A stretch of DNA of 64,000 nt from Amoebophrya sp. A120 (Eukaryota > Sar > Dinophyceae > Syndiniales > Amoebophryaceae). Positions 13,004 through 29,053 of the stretch are shown in pieces. Each line of letters opens with the position of its first letter. Position 1 is the first letter of the stretch. The stretch is from positions 13,429,712 through 13,493,711 of the forward strand of contig CAJINV010000001.1 in NCBI GenBank assembly GCA_905178155.1. Reading direction: 5' to 3'. The notes under the pieces are model-generated. The model saw nothing but the letters and a program-made list of their open reading frames with translations, ran no database searches and was not told where the DNA came from. Position numbers and translations under genes: made by a program.

Positions 13004-14024
13004 CTCCGCCGTGTGATCGTGTTCACTTTCTAAATCTTTCTGAAGATAAACCGAAAACCCGAAAAAGCTTGCCACTAATGCTTGTTATTCATAATCTATT
13101 TATGGTATGATCGCACAAAAAATCACTGCTGCGCGTTGCGCGTGGAACAAACCAAAAGCAAAACCTCTGCGTCTGCCGACACCGACTGGTCTTCCGAAAA
13201 TAAGTAAAAGCTTTTGTCGTAGTCGGTCAAGACTTGATGACTTTCTATTTCAGGCATGCGCGCCACGAATGTTGTACGAGTAAAATGCGAAAATGATTCT
13301 TTTTATAGCAATCCTGTTGGCTACAAAGTATCAACCAGTCCGACCCTCCGATCGCTGCAAAACCCAAGGATCATCTTTTTCCAACAACCTTCGACAAGAT
13401 CTCGCTCGCTATCGCTATGGACCTCTTGGTCAATATGTCTTGGATCTTATCGTCCTGTTGGATCTTTCTTATCTGCGCCCTCAAAGACAAGCAACAAAGT
13501 TCGATACGCGACAGCTTAGCCGGCAGTTTGACTTTTCGCAAAAGCGGAATGTGATTAGTATCGAGAAACTGGATTGCGTGCCGGTTTTGAAACTCTTCTC
13601 TTTGTTCGTGTATCCTGCCGATGAAACGTTTTCCCGGTAGTGTTCTTGAGGACCAAAAATAATGTACACGCTGTTACTCAAAAGTTATGCCAGGCTTGGC
13701 TGAAACTGCATGACAATTAACAATCGGAGATTAATGATCTCGCAAAAAAAGTAGAATAGAACGCATATGTGGGTTTTCAGTACCCATGACAGTAAATTTC
13801 TAGATGAAAACTGGGTTGAAGAGATTCTACATCAGCGCAAGAGCAAGGGTTTCGATTTGCGTTTAGGTGGGGGCATCAGAAGGAAAACAAAAAGGGGGTA
13901 CCATATCATAAATAAGACAAAAGGAAGCGAATGTCAAATCGGTACGGAACTCAGTATAGCAACAGTTCTCCGCGCTATTCTCGGTGACAGAAAACGCGAA
14001 CTGCTATGTTTTCCCCGACTTGTT
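13004..14024. other. Intergenic gap
   Basis: About 1 kb without a supported gene, upstream of the Arg/Ser-rich gene and downstream of the 312-aa gene. A plus-strand open frame at 13293-13640 (115 codons) and a minus-strand one at 13481-13681 overlap each other and show no recognisable domain. The sequence GCCAGGCTTGGC near 13690 is a small palindrome. Nothing else stands out. Confidence 0.4.
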
Positions 14025-15402
14025 CTAGACCGGGCAGCTTCGCTCCCGAATGGGCTTCGCGCGGTTGTAGCCCCGCTTGTCGGAAATGAGCCGGTACGCG
14101 TGCTGGTCGAACTGCGGCTGCGCAGGGTTGTTTTTGCGCGGCGGTTTCACCTCCAGAAAGGGCACTCGGTGCTTCCATTCGGACTGGTGGATGCGGGGGT
14201 TCGGCACGGGGTAGTACCGCACCTCCTCGTCGCCAAACAACCCCTTCTCGCGAAAGACCGACCGGCCGTCAGGCCAGAGGCACTCCTTGCGCCGTTCGCC
14301 CCGAAACCACTCCACGCGCTTCATGTGCTGGTTCTTCGCTCCCGCGGCGTCCTTCCACCAGAATTCGCCCCGCATCTGCAAGTGCAACTGCTGCCCCGGG
14401 CTCGGCGGCATGTCGTGGGGATGCATCGTGGGCTGGTACACATCCACGCGGGCCAACTCCTTCACGGTAGGAGCGTCCCGCAACCCCGCCAAAGACTCGT
14501 GCGTGCTGCGCTTCACCTGTCAGGCAAGAGGATTATCATCAGATTAGGATTGCAACCTCAATTAAACAAGAGAAACTTGCTCATGCAACAACGAACTGAA
14601 AAAACTACTTAACCTCGCGGACTCAAAATGACTGCAGTTACAACTGCTGCCGCCTTTTCACAAAGGTACTACCAGTGCGCATTTATTTTCATCTTGTACT
14701 ATGTTTATGATATCGACATGAACAAGCAGAAAAACTTCCGAATTCGGTTGTACCGTGTGCAACTTGAGAGGGGTAATTCCAGCGTTTCCGTATTCAAATT
14801 GCGGTGCGATCGTGTCTTTCAACAATGTCGGTCGCAGCATTTCGGGGTCTACCGGCGGCTGCGAAACACTCGAAGGGGATGTTGAGCGGTGACCTGATAT
14901 TTTTCAAATTTTGGCATTCAGAATTCAATCATTGCAGTCCGGCGCTTGAGTTAGCCGGACCAGAAAAGATGCGCCTGTCCATGCAAACGACGGACCAAAG
15001 ACCATCTGTGTCAGTCAAGACAGAGCAGCAAAACTCAACCCTATGATCTTTAGTTGGTAGACAAACTTCTTACAATTCGTGAAAAGCAAGTATACGCTCA
15101 GCCCGCTGCTCCCAGGAGGTGTGGGGTTCTACCAGCAGGGTGCTTTGCACTGCGAGCTGATCGTTCATGAATTTGTGCTCGGAAACGTAGGAATTCGGAC
15201 GTTGGTCATCGAAGCGCTTCAAGCCCACTTGCTTATGCGGCTCGGTCACAGCTCCCTCTATGTACGCTCGCTCCGGGAGTTTCCGCACGCTATTGGGCCC
15301 GTGAGTCTGCAGCCTCTCCGCATTCCAGGTGGGTCGTGCGGAAGCCTTTTCTTTTCGCTCCGTATGAGCGTCAATGCGTGGGGGTACACGCGGTGGAGGC
15401 AT
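14025..15402 (-). CDS. Conserved-looking protein of unknown function, 312 aa
   Basis: Three exons (15402-15096, 14893-14754, 14516-14025) with GT-AG introns and matching phases give 312 aa. The start is an ATG opening MPPPRVPPRIDAHTERKEK. The protein is basic, rich in Pro, Trp and Tyr, and lacks a signal peptide or membrane segment. The C-terminal half contains short ordered-looking motifs such as EFWWKDAAGAKNQHMKR, EVRYYPVPNPRIHQSEWKH and AYRLISDKRGYNRAKP. This density of aromatic motifs without a catalytic pattern resembles structural proteins of the axoneme or cytoskeleton, but that is a guess from composition. I do not recognise the family. Confidence 0.7.
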
Positions 15403-16817
15403 TTTCTAAGTGAGTACTCAACACAGGAATGGAAAAAAGTGAATTAGAAATTTTCAATCCAACTCCAAGCTAATGAGACTATAAAAGAGTGTGCAATGAA
15501 AATAATGCAAAAACACAAAGCGAAAACCTGGGCTTTGCTCTTCCGGTCAGGGGTCACGATCAATCTCTAAAAACATCACTGTGAAAAAAAAAAACAACAA
15601 ACTCGAGCTTTGAATTTCTTCAGTACGAGAGACAAACGACGTCAACCCCGACAAATGGATATGCCCTGGCTTGGCAGAAGATGCACGAAAAGAACAACCG
15701 AAGTCGGAAGTGCACGCAACGCAGCCAGTGAACAGCGAAAAAAAATTTTGCACGACGAAAAAACCTTCTGCGAGAGAGAAACAATTCAAAATAAGCCAAG
15801 AGGACGATTGATGTGAACGAAAAAACAACGCGTGACGATGCTTTCTTTGAAACTACACGATAATCAAGTTCAGGTCTACAAAGGACACGACGATTGCTCA
15901 ATGTCAATACCTACAGAAGCGACAGAGCCCTTGTGCTGCCCGATGCAAAAGACGATAATGCGCGTCGCATTGTGATTGTGAACATCAACTCGCGGGCCCA
16001 TTGCTACTTACCTTGCTTTCACTTATTTTCTGAACGGAGCAAATCATTTTAGAGGGGCATTCGGAATTATCGGAATTGTTCTTCGTGCTCGCGATGAAAG
16101 TGATCTTTGCGCTTCTAAAAGTAAAATTGCTTCTTGTTGTCCTTATTTCTATATTTCATGACCTCACGACTACCTATCATCCATTATGGAAGAGGAGCAA
16201 TTGATGCTAGTAATATCGCTATAAACTTCGCGCATTGCGCGCGTTTCAGTTCAAAAAAAAACCTTTGCGGCTGGAATGTTTCTGGATGTAGTCAAGGAAC
16301 CCATCCCAATTCCTAAATAAACCCAAACCAACCCAATAAGCGCCTCTGTCCATCAACCTCGAGAACCTTTCGACAGATCCCGCATTCGTCGAGGTTTCGT
16401 CGCTGGGCCGACAAATCGAGACTCAGGAGGCTGAGAGGCGCAAAGTCCACTAACGTCGTGCACGCTTTTCAAGAATATCTCATCACTTTCGCAGACTTAG
16501 TGGACGTATCGCTGACCGAGAGTCTAATAGTTGTACTTAGTTCTAAGTACGGCGGCATAATAAAGAAACATCCTTTAGTAGAGCTAAATTCAGCACTCTA
16601 TTTTCCTAAAAAACATTTCGGCGCGTTCTTTGCCGTCGAACTCGACACTTGTTCTTGTCTCTTGTTGAAAAACTGCGTAAATACCGCAGCACCTCCCTGC
16701 GACTTGTAGAAATTTCGGACAGTTAACGTTGTGCATACAGCAGCGTGAATCTGAAGTGCGAGGGCTTCCTGGAGAAGTAGTGTCAGAAAATGAAACTACA
16801 GCTACTATCTGAAGATT
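15403..16817. other. Intergenic gap
   Basis: About 1.4 kb with no supported gene. It contains scattered A/T-rich tracts, and the short open frames (such as minus 15547-15907) show no protein-like composition. A poly-A-like run (GTGAAAAAAAAAAACAACAA) lies near 15582. I see no repeat related to the introners. Confidence 0.4.
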
Positions 16818-19364
16818 TCAGGGGCGTCGGAACCCCTTCGACATGTCCCGCGTCTTCGGGAGTTTGCTTGTTGGTCCAACGAATCGGAACTCACGTGGAT
16901 CCATGGTGGGCTGGTGCGCTGGTCGGACATGCGGCACAGACCCAGCTGCAACCTCCGCCTTCCTGCGGGTGGAAGAACTCGGCACGAACAGCTCCGACTT
17001 CTTGGTAGCCATTGCTGCGCGCCGGGGCTTCAACAGCTTCTTCGCCACTTTGCGAAAGTTGAACAACGTCTTTCCCTGTGCCAGGACTTTCTTCCGGAGC
17101 GGATCCGTCGTGGTCTTCTTGAGATTGCGTTGGAATCGTATCGGGGCAGCCGGGTGGTCGACGCGCGCGAGTTTCGCTTTGCGCCAGGCCGACATAAGCT
17201 GATATTCGCAAAAAGAGAACTCAAATACACTTTCCAAAATGCTGCTGCATATGTGCAGCAATGTGGGCCTCGACCTTTGCATCATGCTCCCGCAATTGCA
17301 GATGTTGCAGTACGTGTGAAAAATATCCCAAGAGAAACAATGCGTACCTGAATTAGGCCGGATTTACGCGCTCTGCTCAAACATCGGCGTTGCTTTGTCC
17401 AGCTTTTCTTGGGTTGCTTAGCCTTCATGTTCACTTTGTACCTTTGCAGTATGGTCTTGTTCGAACGCGCAAAATTTCCTCGTATAGCGCCTCTTTCAGC
17501 CTTCTTTTTCAATTTGGCCGACAGCTGGGAAACCCCGAGCACGCCGGTGTTGGATTTGTTAGTTGCCTGCCTTGGAATCCCCGGCTGGATCGCCCCCGCA
17601 ACGTTGAGGGACAACCGCCGAAAAACTGTGGTGTACAAATTTGTCCGAAAATGTAGTTGAACACAATGCAATAGTGCTGTTCTACACGTTTATAGCAGCA
17701 GCAATGCAATAGTCCCGCCGTTTACTTCTGTAGCTTCGGCATGACCTCTTACCTTTCATTGGCTTTCAATTTCATTCGCGTCCGCATGACAGCACCACAC
17801 TTTATTCGATGAGCAAGAGCATCAATTAGTCACATGCATGACAATGACAGGCTCTTTCTCCAGCACATGATCATCGGACAACCACTGTAGAACAAATACG
17901 CTTTGCGTCCTCCAAAGCAGCTGCTTTTGCGTCGCGCCGGGTCGGTGCTGGAAGTCCCTTTGCCGAAGCTTCAGCGCGAAGCTTCCGGAACTTTGGCGCG
18001 ACGAAAAAAAACCTTTTGTTTTCATTTCCTCTAGCTCTATCTTGCTTCATGAGCATGTATTCTTGGGAAAAAGGGCTAAACATTCATCAAGCGCACACTT
18101 CGATCATGTCCCGGCACCCGAGAAAGTGCATGCAGATATGCGACGTGATGATTTAAATCTTCTCGGCGTTCAGCCTTAGATTGTCCTTATATCGACCCCT
18201 GTTCTTTTTCTCCCCTGTAATCTCATTAGTTGCTGGATGGGAATTTGTTCATTCTCAAAAGACGCTGCGGAAGAAGTGCTATCCTCTCCGTTTTGTTTTG
18301 CTGTTCCGGTTGCTGCTCCTTTTGTGATCTGTCGCCAAAGATTTCGGCCGAGGCAGTCAGCAACAGTCGCGCGCTTTTTTGCCATGTCGACTTTTACTTC
18401 TGCTTGCCATGTCCACTTTTGCTTCTGCAGATATGCGACGTAAATCAGACTATAATTTTTCTTTTTGTTTTTCCTATTCATATTTCATACCGCTTCATCC
18501 TCCGCGTTGTCTTCTTTCCCACTTCCCTGTGCTTGAACTGCACACGCCAGCAATCGTATTCCGTCGGATCTTTTGGTGGTACTGGGACTTTGCGCGAGCC
18601 AAATATCTTCTTCTTCAAAACGTAGACATTATCTTGGTCCTCGTAGCTTACCAACCCTCCTTGTGCGTGTTCATCGTGAAGCTTATCCCCCGAGCTCGCC
18701 TTCTCCAGCAAGAACAACTTCATGTACTTCCAGCCGGGAACGTAAGTGATTCCCTGATCGATGCAGTGTAATATTGGTTTCATTTTTGCCATGCGAAATT
18801 TGGCAGAGAATAAGAACTTCAAAAAGGCAATAAATGTGGAAACAATCAAAGAGCGAAGTAGCTGATCAAACCTAGTGAAGTAAGCATGACTCAAACTCCT
18901 TCAACACATCTACCTCTACGGCAAAAGCAAAACGCCCAAAATACCGGCATATCCGGACGGATGTGTGTGCCGCGACTGCGAAGGTTCGAAGTAGCATGGG
19001 GCAGGGGTCGGGGCATTGGCATGCTCGGCGACCACGCGACATCGCTTTTCGAGGATGGAGACGAGTCATTACCACTGTCCGCACTGGAGGTCGGTGGAGA
19101 ATCTGGTGATTCGAAAAATTCATGGACATTGTCCAATCTAGTAAATTACGTCCTGTTGTCAGACATGTCAACACAAAGAAATTTGGCAAAGACATGCTCA
19201 GCGATTCCCTGGATGGAAGAGCACCTCATTTACCGGATGAGCACTCCCTGCTCCGAGCGTACCGTTTTCCCAAGTCCTTCTCGAACGCTCTCCGTAGAGC
19301 GCCAAGAGTTGGCGGGAAGGTCGCTCCAGCTCCGCAACCAATAGTATGGAAGTTGAAAAATATC
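16818..19364 (-). CDS. Lys/Arg-rich protein, 5' end and two junctions unresolved
   Basis: Exons at about 19364-19234, 19137-18945, 18761-18486, 18430-18211, one ending at 17885, 17625-17348 and 17198-16818 can be chained. The first, second and last junctions fit GT-AG with good phase, for example RPDMP joining GITYVPGWKY. The junction near 18480 and the one from 17885 to 17625 have no usable GT donor. Instead each shows a short direct repeat at both ends (GAAGC and ACAGT). The 18211 to about 18040 junction is ambiguous. The product is very basic, with RKVPVPPKDPTEYDCWRVQF, PKFRKLRAEASAKGLPAPTR and ILQRYKVNMKAKQPKKSWT. No family is recognised. No start ATG was found in the first exon listed, so an upstream exon is missing, or this could be two genes with a boundary near 18410 at an ATG opening MAKKRATVADCLG. 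Confidence 0.4.
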
Positions 19365-19576
19365 CTACCGCACTCGGCATCGCGTCGCAAATTGTCAACA
19401 AGTGCCTATATTTAATCTGTCTTCGCGGCACTAGGCATTACAACAGCAGCTCACGCAGAAATGAGAATGCCACGATCCTTCCAAGTGCATCTTGTTCTAT
19501 CCACATGATGTGCACTGACAATACGGGCAGTTCTCTCGCGGAACGGTTGTTGACACTGGCAACGGCAAAACGCGGA

Positions 19577-22500
19577 TCATTTTCGGTCTGGATAAGGCAA
19601 GAAGGCTGGTTCGAGCTTGAAAGGCACTGGAAACCCTTTGCTACTTGTTGTCGAGCAGTCATTAGTGTTGCTGGAGTCGGCCAGTAAAAGCACACCGCTT
19701 TGCCGTTCACCAACCAGGTGCTGCTCGTACTCCAATCTCGCCAAATACTGCTGATAAACTGATAGTTTGTTAGAGTAGATTTGTAGATTTGTAGACAGGT
19801 TTCGCCCGATCATCGGTTCCGCACTTCTGATGCTGCAGCACTGCTTCTCCCGTTCACCCCCTACGCCGCCGCTCTGAAGCTGCATTCTCCTGTACTCGGC
19901 GTCCAGAAAGTTCTCAGCAGCCTCCACCTCTTCCACATCCAAGAAACTGTGGCAGTGCATACCCTGGGGCACCTTTCCGGAATTTCCGAAGCAGGCACGG
20001 TGCAGATAGCCATGCGCCTCAGTTTTCGCACTCCTGCTCCGAAAGAATGCGCAGCAGAGGCAGCAGGAAGCGCCTGTTGTTACTGCCGGCTTAGCGCGAT
20101 GAAAACGCTTCTGGTACGCGTCTTCGAAAAATCTGCGGCAGCAGGCACCTGGTGATAATCAGATAAGCACTTCCGTCCAAATTTGTGAACGACGCGCAAG
20201 CCCTTCTCCTATTGCTATTACCATTATCAAATCACAAGCACCAAAAAAACCAAATAAAACACACGTAAGTACCTTGTTTCTGCAGAAACGCGGACAACAG
20301 TCCCATCGGCATGCCGAGCTCTTGATCCGCAGTCGCCAGGGGAATTTCCTCCTCTCCTTGCTGTCCCGGAGTGATGCCATTCGCGTTGGCCTGATCAAAA
20401 AGGCGAAACGTTGAAATCTCGAGACAAGTGGGAAACGAAACGTCCACGACACACGGGTAGCTGTCGGCAACTACGGTGTCATCCTCATTGAACTTGATCG
20501 TCCAAGTCCATGCCATGGTAACAAGATCAGCCGGCGACACAGACCCGGCCCGCGCGTTACAGCTGCCCTCTAGATTATCCAGAAGACAAACCAAAATATT
20601 CAAAAACGATAATGATAGATACACATACAGCTTTAGAAGCTTGCATGACCTTCTTTCGGTCGCCTCCCCTGAATACACAATTGCTGTGCGCGGGGGCGCG
20701 CAACTCTTGGCGACGGTGCTGACATTTTTTGTGATTGTCTGCATGCTTGTTCTGGTGATCTTTCAACTTCTTGAACAAAAGGTCGGTCCTGTCTCTTTGG
20801 ATACAGCGTTTTCGTGCCGAGTGGCCCACAAATTCCCCACTGAACCAGGTCCACTCCGGCTACGTCGTCTCGTCCGGTTTTCGTTGCACCCAGCGTGAAA
20901 ACCGGCTTGCCAGTGGCAAGATCCGATTCGTACATCGGGTAGATTTCGCCTCCGACCTGCGTCACGGTATGCGTCAAGGAATACCATCCGCTAACGTCCG
21001 GATAGCTTTCGCTTTGCAGCAACACCTTAGCCGGTGGGTGTTTAGTGTCTTGGATGCACGAGGTGAGCCGCTGTTCGGCTTGTTTTTCCTGGGCCTTATC
21101 TGCTACCGCGAAAGAGTTGCGAGCTCTTGGCTCAGCCATGTTGCTCAGCTGACGGCAAGCCATGATCTTTCTCCCTTGTATTACCTTCGCTGGAAGAAAA
21201 GTTGAAGCGTCACGATCGCTGTTGGCATCTTCGCGCTCGGTTTCCGGTGTACGTTCACGCTTACCTGCGGTCGCGCAGGAGGGAAGCGACGAGCCTGATT
21301 GTTCTTTTTTGCTTTTCTCGTCACCACGCAAATGCCCGCCTCCGTTTTGTTGTGTTTCACATGTCGCTTTGTTTGCAGACCTACTGACGAGAACGGGTGC
21401 TGCACTCTCCTCCTTCACTCGTCGCAGTGGACGACCAAGAAAGCCGATACTTTCTGCCTGCGTGTTAGTTGAGGCGGCTGGTAAATGACTCAAAAGAGCA
21501 GGCGATTGCTGCTCCTTTTTGATGCGCACTGTTCCTGCCTTCTCGGAAGTGTTGTGGAAGATGAGATTTTCGTTGACGCAAAAGCGTGGTGATTCCGGCG
21601 GTGTTGGTGAAGTGAGTTCTTGCTTAATGCGCATAGGACCGCATCTGCTCGTGTACTCAGGCTCGCAAATGACGCGGCTGCGGTGGCGACCAGCGGCCCC
21701 CGGTAAAGTGGGCTCGTACTTGATTCGTCTCGTGTGAGCGCAGTTCTCGCGCTCTCTGGCCGAACTCGTTGCGATCAGTTCTGGTTCCCGCTTGATGGAT
21801 CTTCCACGCGTCACGTATTCAGGGGGAGACGCTTCTGCCTTGATTTGTACGTCGGGAGAACCAGGAGAGTCAGCTTTGAACACACGAGCTGCGCCAACGA
21901 CGGGTGACTCTGACGAAGTTTCCTCTTGCTTGATGCCGGTTTTTCCGCTTCTATCAAAATCCGGACCAGAAGACGCTGCTGAATGATGCTGGCTGGACGC
22001 GGCCTGGCTGGACAGGAGCGCCGATGCGTCGTCACCGCGTTGGCGCTCCTGTTCGCTCTTGATCTTTGAACGGTCGTCTACTACTCGCGTCGAATCCGGC
22101 TCTTGTTGCTGCTTTACTTGTACAACTCCTGCCCCTGCTGCTGGTGTCGATTCGGCAGCGGAGGCAACTTGTGCATTGTTGTGATGGTTGCTTCTGGTAC
22201 TTCCAGTCCTGCCGCCGATTTCCGAATCCAGACGTTGCTCCAGCATCGTCACACGGGCTGCGCGTTGCTTCTCCAACCGCTCTGCTACTTTTTCGCCCAG
22301 CAGACGCATTGCATGATCGTTCTTCGGCAGTGTCCTTGCCCTAGCGATTGTCCACTGATTTGCATTCGCGTTATCCGCAGCAGCGCCACTCTTCCTGACG
22401 CTGCCCCGCTCTGCATCCCGAATTCGTCGCAACAACCACACCAGGACGGCCCGCTCTTTGAAATAGGTAAAAATCTCGTTGAACAAAATATCGGCGCGCG

Positions 22501-24083
22501 ATAGTTCGCTCTCCTCTGAATTCGTACGGGCAGCCGTAGCAAGTAGGTCTCGTTCTCGATCAAAGTAGTTGCGTATCTCGGAAAAACTTCTGCACAACCA
22601 TGGCGATTCTGGCTGGTTGTGTGCTGTTTTATGAAAAGGAACAACATTCGTACGTATCGGTATCGTAGGTCGAAATGTTTTTCGCGGTCGTAGATGGGGT
22701 CCGAGAAATTCATACAGATACATCATTGAATATTCGGGTGTGCCGCGCTTTATTCTCCTACAACAGCATGATCAACGATCAAAAAAAGTCCTCTCAAAAA
22801 GCAAGACACACGAAAGTGATACCCGATGGATTGCAGACGTTCGCGAATGTCTGTGTCGCACTGTGACTGCCTCTGTACCATTTCAACGTTTTCAGCAACC
22901 CCTTGTGGGACCTGTGCGGCTTGTGAAGTTTCGCGACGAATTCAGGAGGCAAGAGGTGGGTTTCTAGATCGATGTCTTGACTCACTCATCCCTGTGCAGT
23001 TGTTTTCTTTCCGTGGTCGGCTTGTTCTTTTATACCTATGTATAGGCGCCATGCCCGCACTAGAGCGCTGCCATGCATACAAGTCAATACAAACGGAAAT
23101 GGTATCCAAAACCAAATCCGATCTCGGAAGAGCAAATGAAACTAGGTACTAGACATAATGCATGCCAGATTCACATTCCTCTCGGTTGAGTATAGTGGCA
23201 GCAGGTGTGGCGAGGAAAGAAAATTTTTGACACGCCATACTATTTCGATGAGCTCGATGCAGTGAACGTCATCCGGGATGTCGTTGCCCGTGGGTGTTGG
23301 CACGTTCGCCGGCAGCACAAGACCTTCCGCCGAGGGAGCCGCGTGTGGTATCGTTTTTGCTGCAAGTTGGGCGCAAGCAGCAGATGACTTCAACCCGTCC
23401 TCGATCGCCCACAGCGGTGGCTTTTCGCCGCTTGGTGTTTTTGCCGAGAAGGCCGAAGAAGAAAATGTCGACGAGTCGGCTCCGTCTTCACGGGTGTGGG
23501 AATGGGCAGGGACTTGCAGGGGTCGCCTACTCGTCGACGATGAGGAAAAGGAAGATGCAGACGACGACGATGATGATGCGGAAGCCCTGCAATTCTGCAA
23601 CTGCAGCTGGTGCTGATACTTTTCTGCCTTCGCAGCTAGTTCTCTCCGCTCCCGAGTGTTTTCGGCATGGAGGTGGTTCCGAAGTAGGTTTCCTCTTTCC
23701 GCAACTTTTGGCACAGCGAGCGGCGCTGTGTGGCGCGAATCAGTGGCAACGAGGCCTCCACATGTTCCAGTCCCCCTCCTTTCCTCAATCTGCAGCGTTT
23801 TCGGCGGCATCCTATACCGCACCCTCTTCTTGTTTCCGTCCTTAGTAACCCTACGCTGTCGAGAGTAGCCATACCAAGGGTGTCTGGTATCCTTCAAAGC
23901 ACCGACGGCAACCCATTTGCTAGGGGAAAGAAGGCGCGCGGTGTTGTCTGATGGCCGAGGCGGCCCCGGGGGGCCGTCGTTATTCGTCTCCGCCATCACT
24001 TTTTCCTCCCAGAACGGACTATTTTTCGCAGAAAAGGTAGGCGAAGGCGCGGCGCTCTTTGGCGCCGCGCCTTGCTTGCTCAT
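19577..24083 (-). CDS. Putative multi-SUMOylated protein with C-terminal Cys/His cluster
   Basis: Five exons (24083-23234, 22984-22879, 22757-20650, 20569-20273, 20148-19577) join in phase to exactly 1310 aa. The first junction uses a weaker acceptor (GATGAG) than the others. Residues 1-290 are Ser-rich and disordered-looking. Residues about 551-769 hold eight copies of the SUMOylation consensus (hydrophobic-K-x-E): IKSE, IKQE, IKAE, IKRE, IKYE, IKQE, IKKE and VKEE, about 15-45 residues apart. Two match the phosphorylation-dependent form: IKQELTSP and IKKEQQSP. After residue 900 comes a more ordered region (GWYSLTHTVTQVGGEIYP, MAWTWTIKFNEDDTVV). The C-terminal region has a Cys/His cluster (ASCCLCCAFF, then GYLHRACF) that may bind zinc. 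I infer a nuclear chromatin or transcription factor whose SUMOylation is central. The family is not recognised. Confidence 0.65.
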
Positions 24084-24987
24084 TCCGCTGTCTGAGAGAG
24101 CCCTGGTCTGAGAACAGAAATTTCGGATGCCAACACTATGACTAATGACGGATCAAGACCTCGCAAACCTATCGCCTCTACTTGACGCTTGAAAATATTT
24201 TGACATTAGGGTAGACGTTGAGGCGTGCTGTCTCAACGCTGAGACAAATTGGCGCAGTTCAGACTCCGGCTTGTCAACCAAATGCTTTCATCTTGTTGTT
24301 GTTCACGACCACGACCCTCGTGCATTTAGCCCTCTTTACAGATGACAAAACAAGGCCCGGTAGAGCACTTTCTGCCTAGAAACAACATTAATGCGTCAGC
24401 ACGGTCTCCTCCTCAACAAAAGAAATTACCAGGTCTGATTTGTGCATACTCTCAAGGACAGGTAGAAAGACTCTCAGGTCCCAACGGGAAATGAAAATGC
24501 GGAGTGACACGTTTACATTCTACTGAGTCGGAACAGCCCAGTACAAAATCACGTCACTTGATTTGAATTCGTGCCTTTACCTATCTCCTCTATCTTACTT
24601 GCTGGGCCGGAGTTGTGTGGATGACTAGAGGAGCACCACGATCGGTGTCGCCATTCTTAAACCCTCGCACCTCAGCCGCAACCGAGCCTTCATTCCATGC
24701 TCTGATACAAACGTAGAAAACGTCGAGACGCAGACCCCCGTTTACCAGGGGGTCAATAAGCATCCTGTATTCTGTCTAGATAAAATGATGTGCGAAAAGC
24801 TGCAGTGGTGATGGTACGACTTTATTTTGCATCTGCCTGAATAAAAATATGTGCGCTTGACTAGCTGTACTCTTATAAAAAATTTTGATTCAAAAAGCTG
24901 CGACTCCTACTCTTACTCGCGTGTAATAGCTGGCTCTTCTGCGACCGGGGATCTAAGAGTCAGAAGATGAAGATGATGCCTTTCGGT
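24084..24987. other. Intergenic gap with a small hairpin
   Basis: About 0.9 kb between the stop of the kinesin-3 gene and the start of the SUMO-array gene, with almost no open frames. It includes a 7-bp perfect inverted repeat at 24733-24754, listed separately. I see no tRNA-like B box and no recognisable spliceosomal RNA. Confidence 0.45.
24733..24754. repeat. Short GC-rich hairpin
   Basis: GACCCCC at 24733-24739 pairs with GGGGGTC at 24748-24754 across an 8-base loop. It is isolated in the gap downstream of kinesin-3 on the minus strand. It could be a 3'-end structure or chance; nothing nearby makes it part of a known RNA. Confidence 0.4.
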
Positions 24988-28166
<3,179 letters not shown>

Positions 28167-29053
28167 GCTGGCGATCTTTGCGTGAAGGAAGTCTGGGTCG
28201 CTTCACGTCGACAGAAAAGCAATACTTATGTTTCTTCCCGGGGTCCTCCCCTTCAGATGCGGTTCAACCGCTTGTCGTTATGTTCAACAACGACCCCGAA
28301 ACGGTTCTGCTTCCGGGCCGCTGCTAAAAACGTGTCTGGTGTGCTGGTCCGAGCGGGAAGGCAAACGACTGCGCTTCCTCCTCCCGCGACCTTGCCGCGC
28401 ATGGGCAAATCGTGCCCTCTCGGCGGCACGGAGACCTGCTGTCCGCGCTACTTCTTTCGCGCTGCTTCAAAAATCAAACCGAGCCATGAAAAACATACCG
28501 CGCAAAAGCAAAACAGTTGCGTTAAAGGGCGGAAAGAAAAGTTTTCACGCGGGTCGTGGAAACCAACATTTTGAAAAAAAAAAAGATCATCTTTGCCTTT
28601 GGATACTCTCATTAAAAAACCGAAAAATCGGATCCTTCGTTCGTACTTCCTCCTCATCTACTTCATCTCTCACACTGAAAACAAATCCCATCCTCAATAT
28701 CTCACTGTCATGTATTCCCCCCCTCGGTCTGGATCTTCTTCAAAAATTAGCAAATACTATTTCAACACATGGAAAAAAAAGCCGTAGGAAAGAGTCGCAG
28801 AAGCGAATCTCATACTCAGCTCCCTTCGCCAAACAAGTGATATTGTTGAGTAGCACTAGCAGTGCCAGTAGAAAAATGCGCGATTAAAAATGTTTTCGGA
28901 TTTTTCACGATCAAGGTGGGATAAACCAAGTACAGAGGAGCTCGGTCACTTATCGTGCGGGAAAAGAAAATAGTTCTCTTCTGATCTACCCCGGGTACTT
29001 TCTTCCCCTTCTTTCATCCGCGAGCACCCCGAGCTCCACCTGAGTACAATTTA
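28167..29053. other. Intergenic gap between the two kinesin genes
   Basis: About 0.9 kb separating the start of kinesin-3 from the stop of kinesin-1. Open frames here (for example plus 28228-28887) run into Lys/Ser-rich, low-information sequence near AAAAAAAAAGATC at 28577 and look non-coding. This gap should contain the 5' region of the kinesin-3 gene. Confidence 0.45.

Noticed and set aside
13293-13640. Plus-strand frame of 115 codons as a lone plus-strand gene
   Set aside because: Overlaps a minus frame of similar size, has no domain, and would be the only plus-strand gene in the window.
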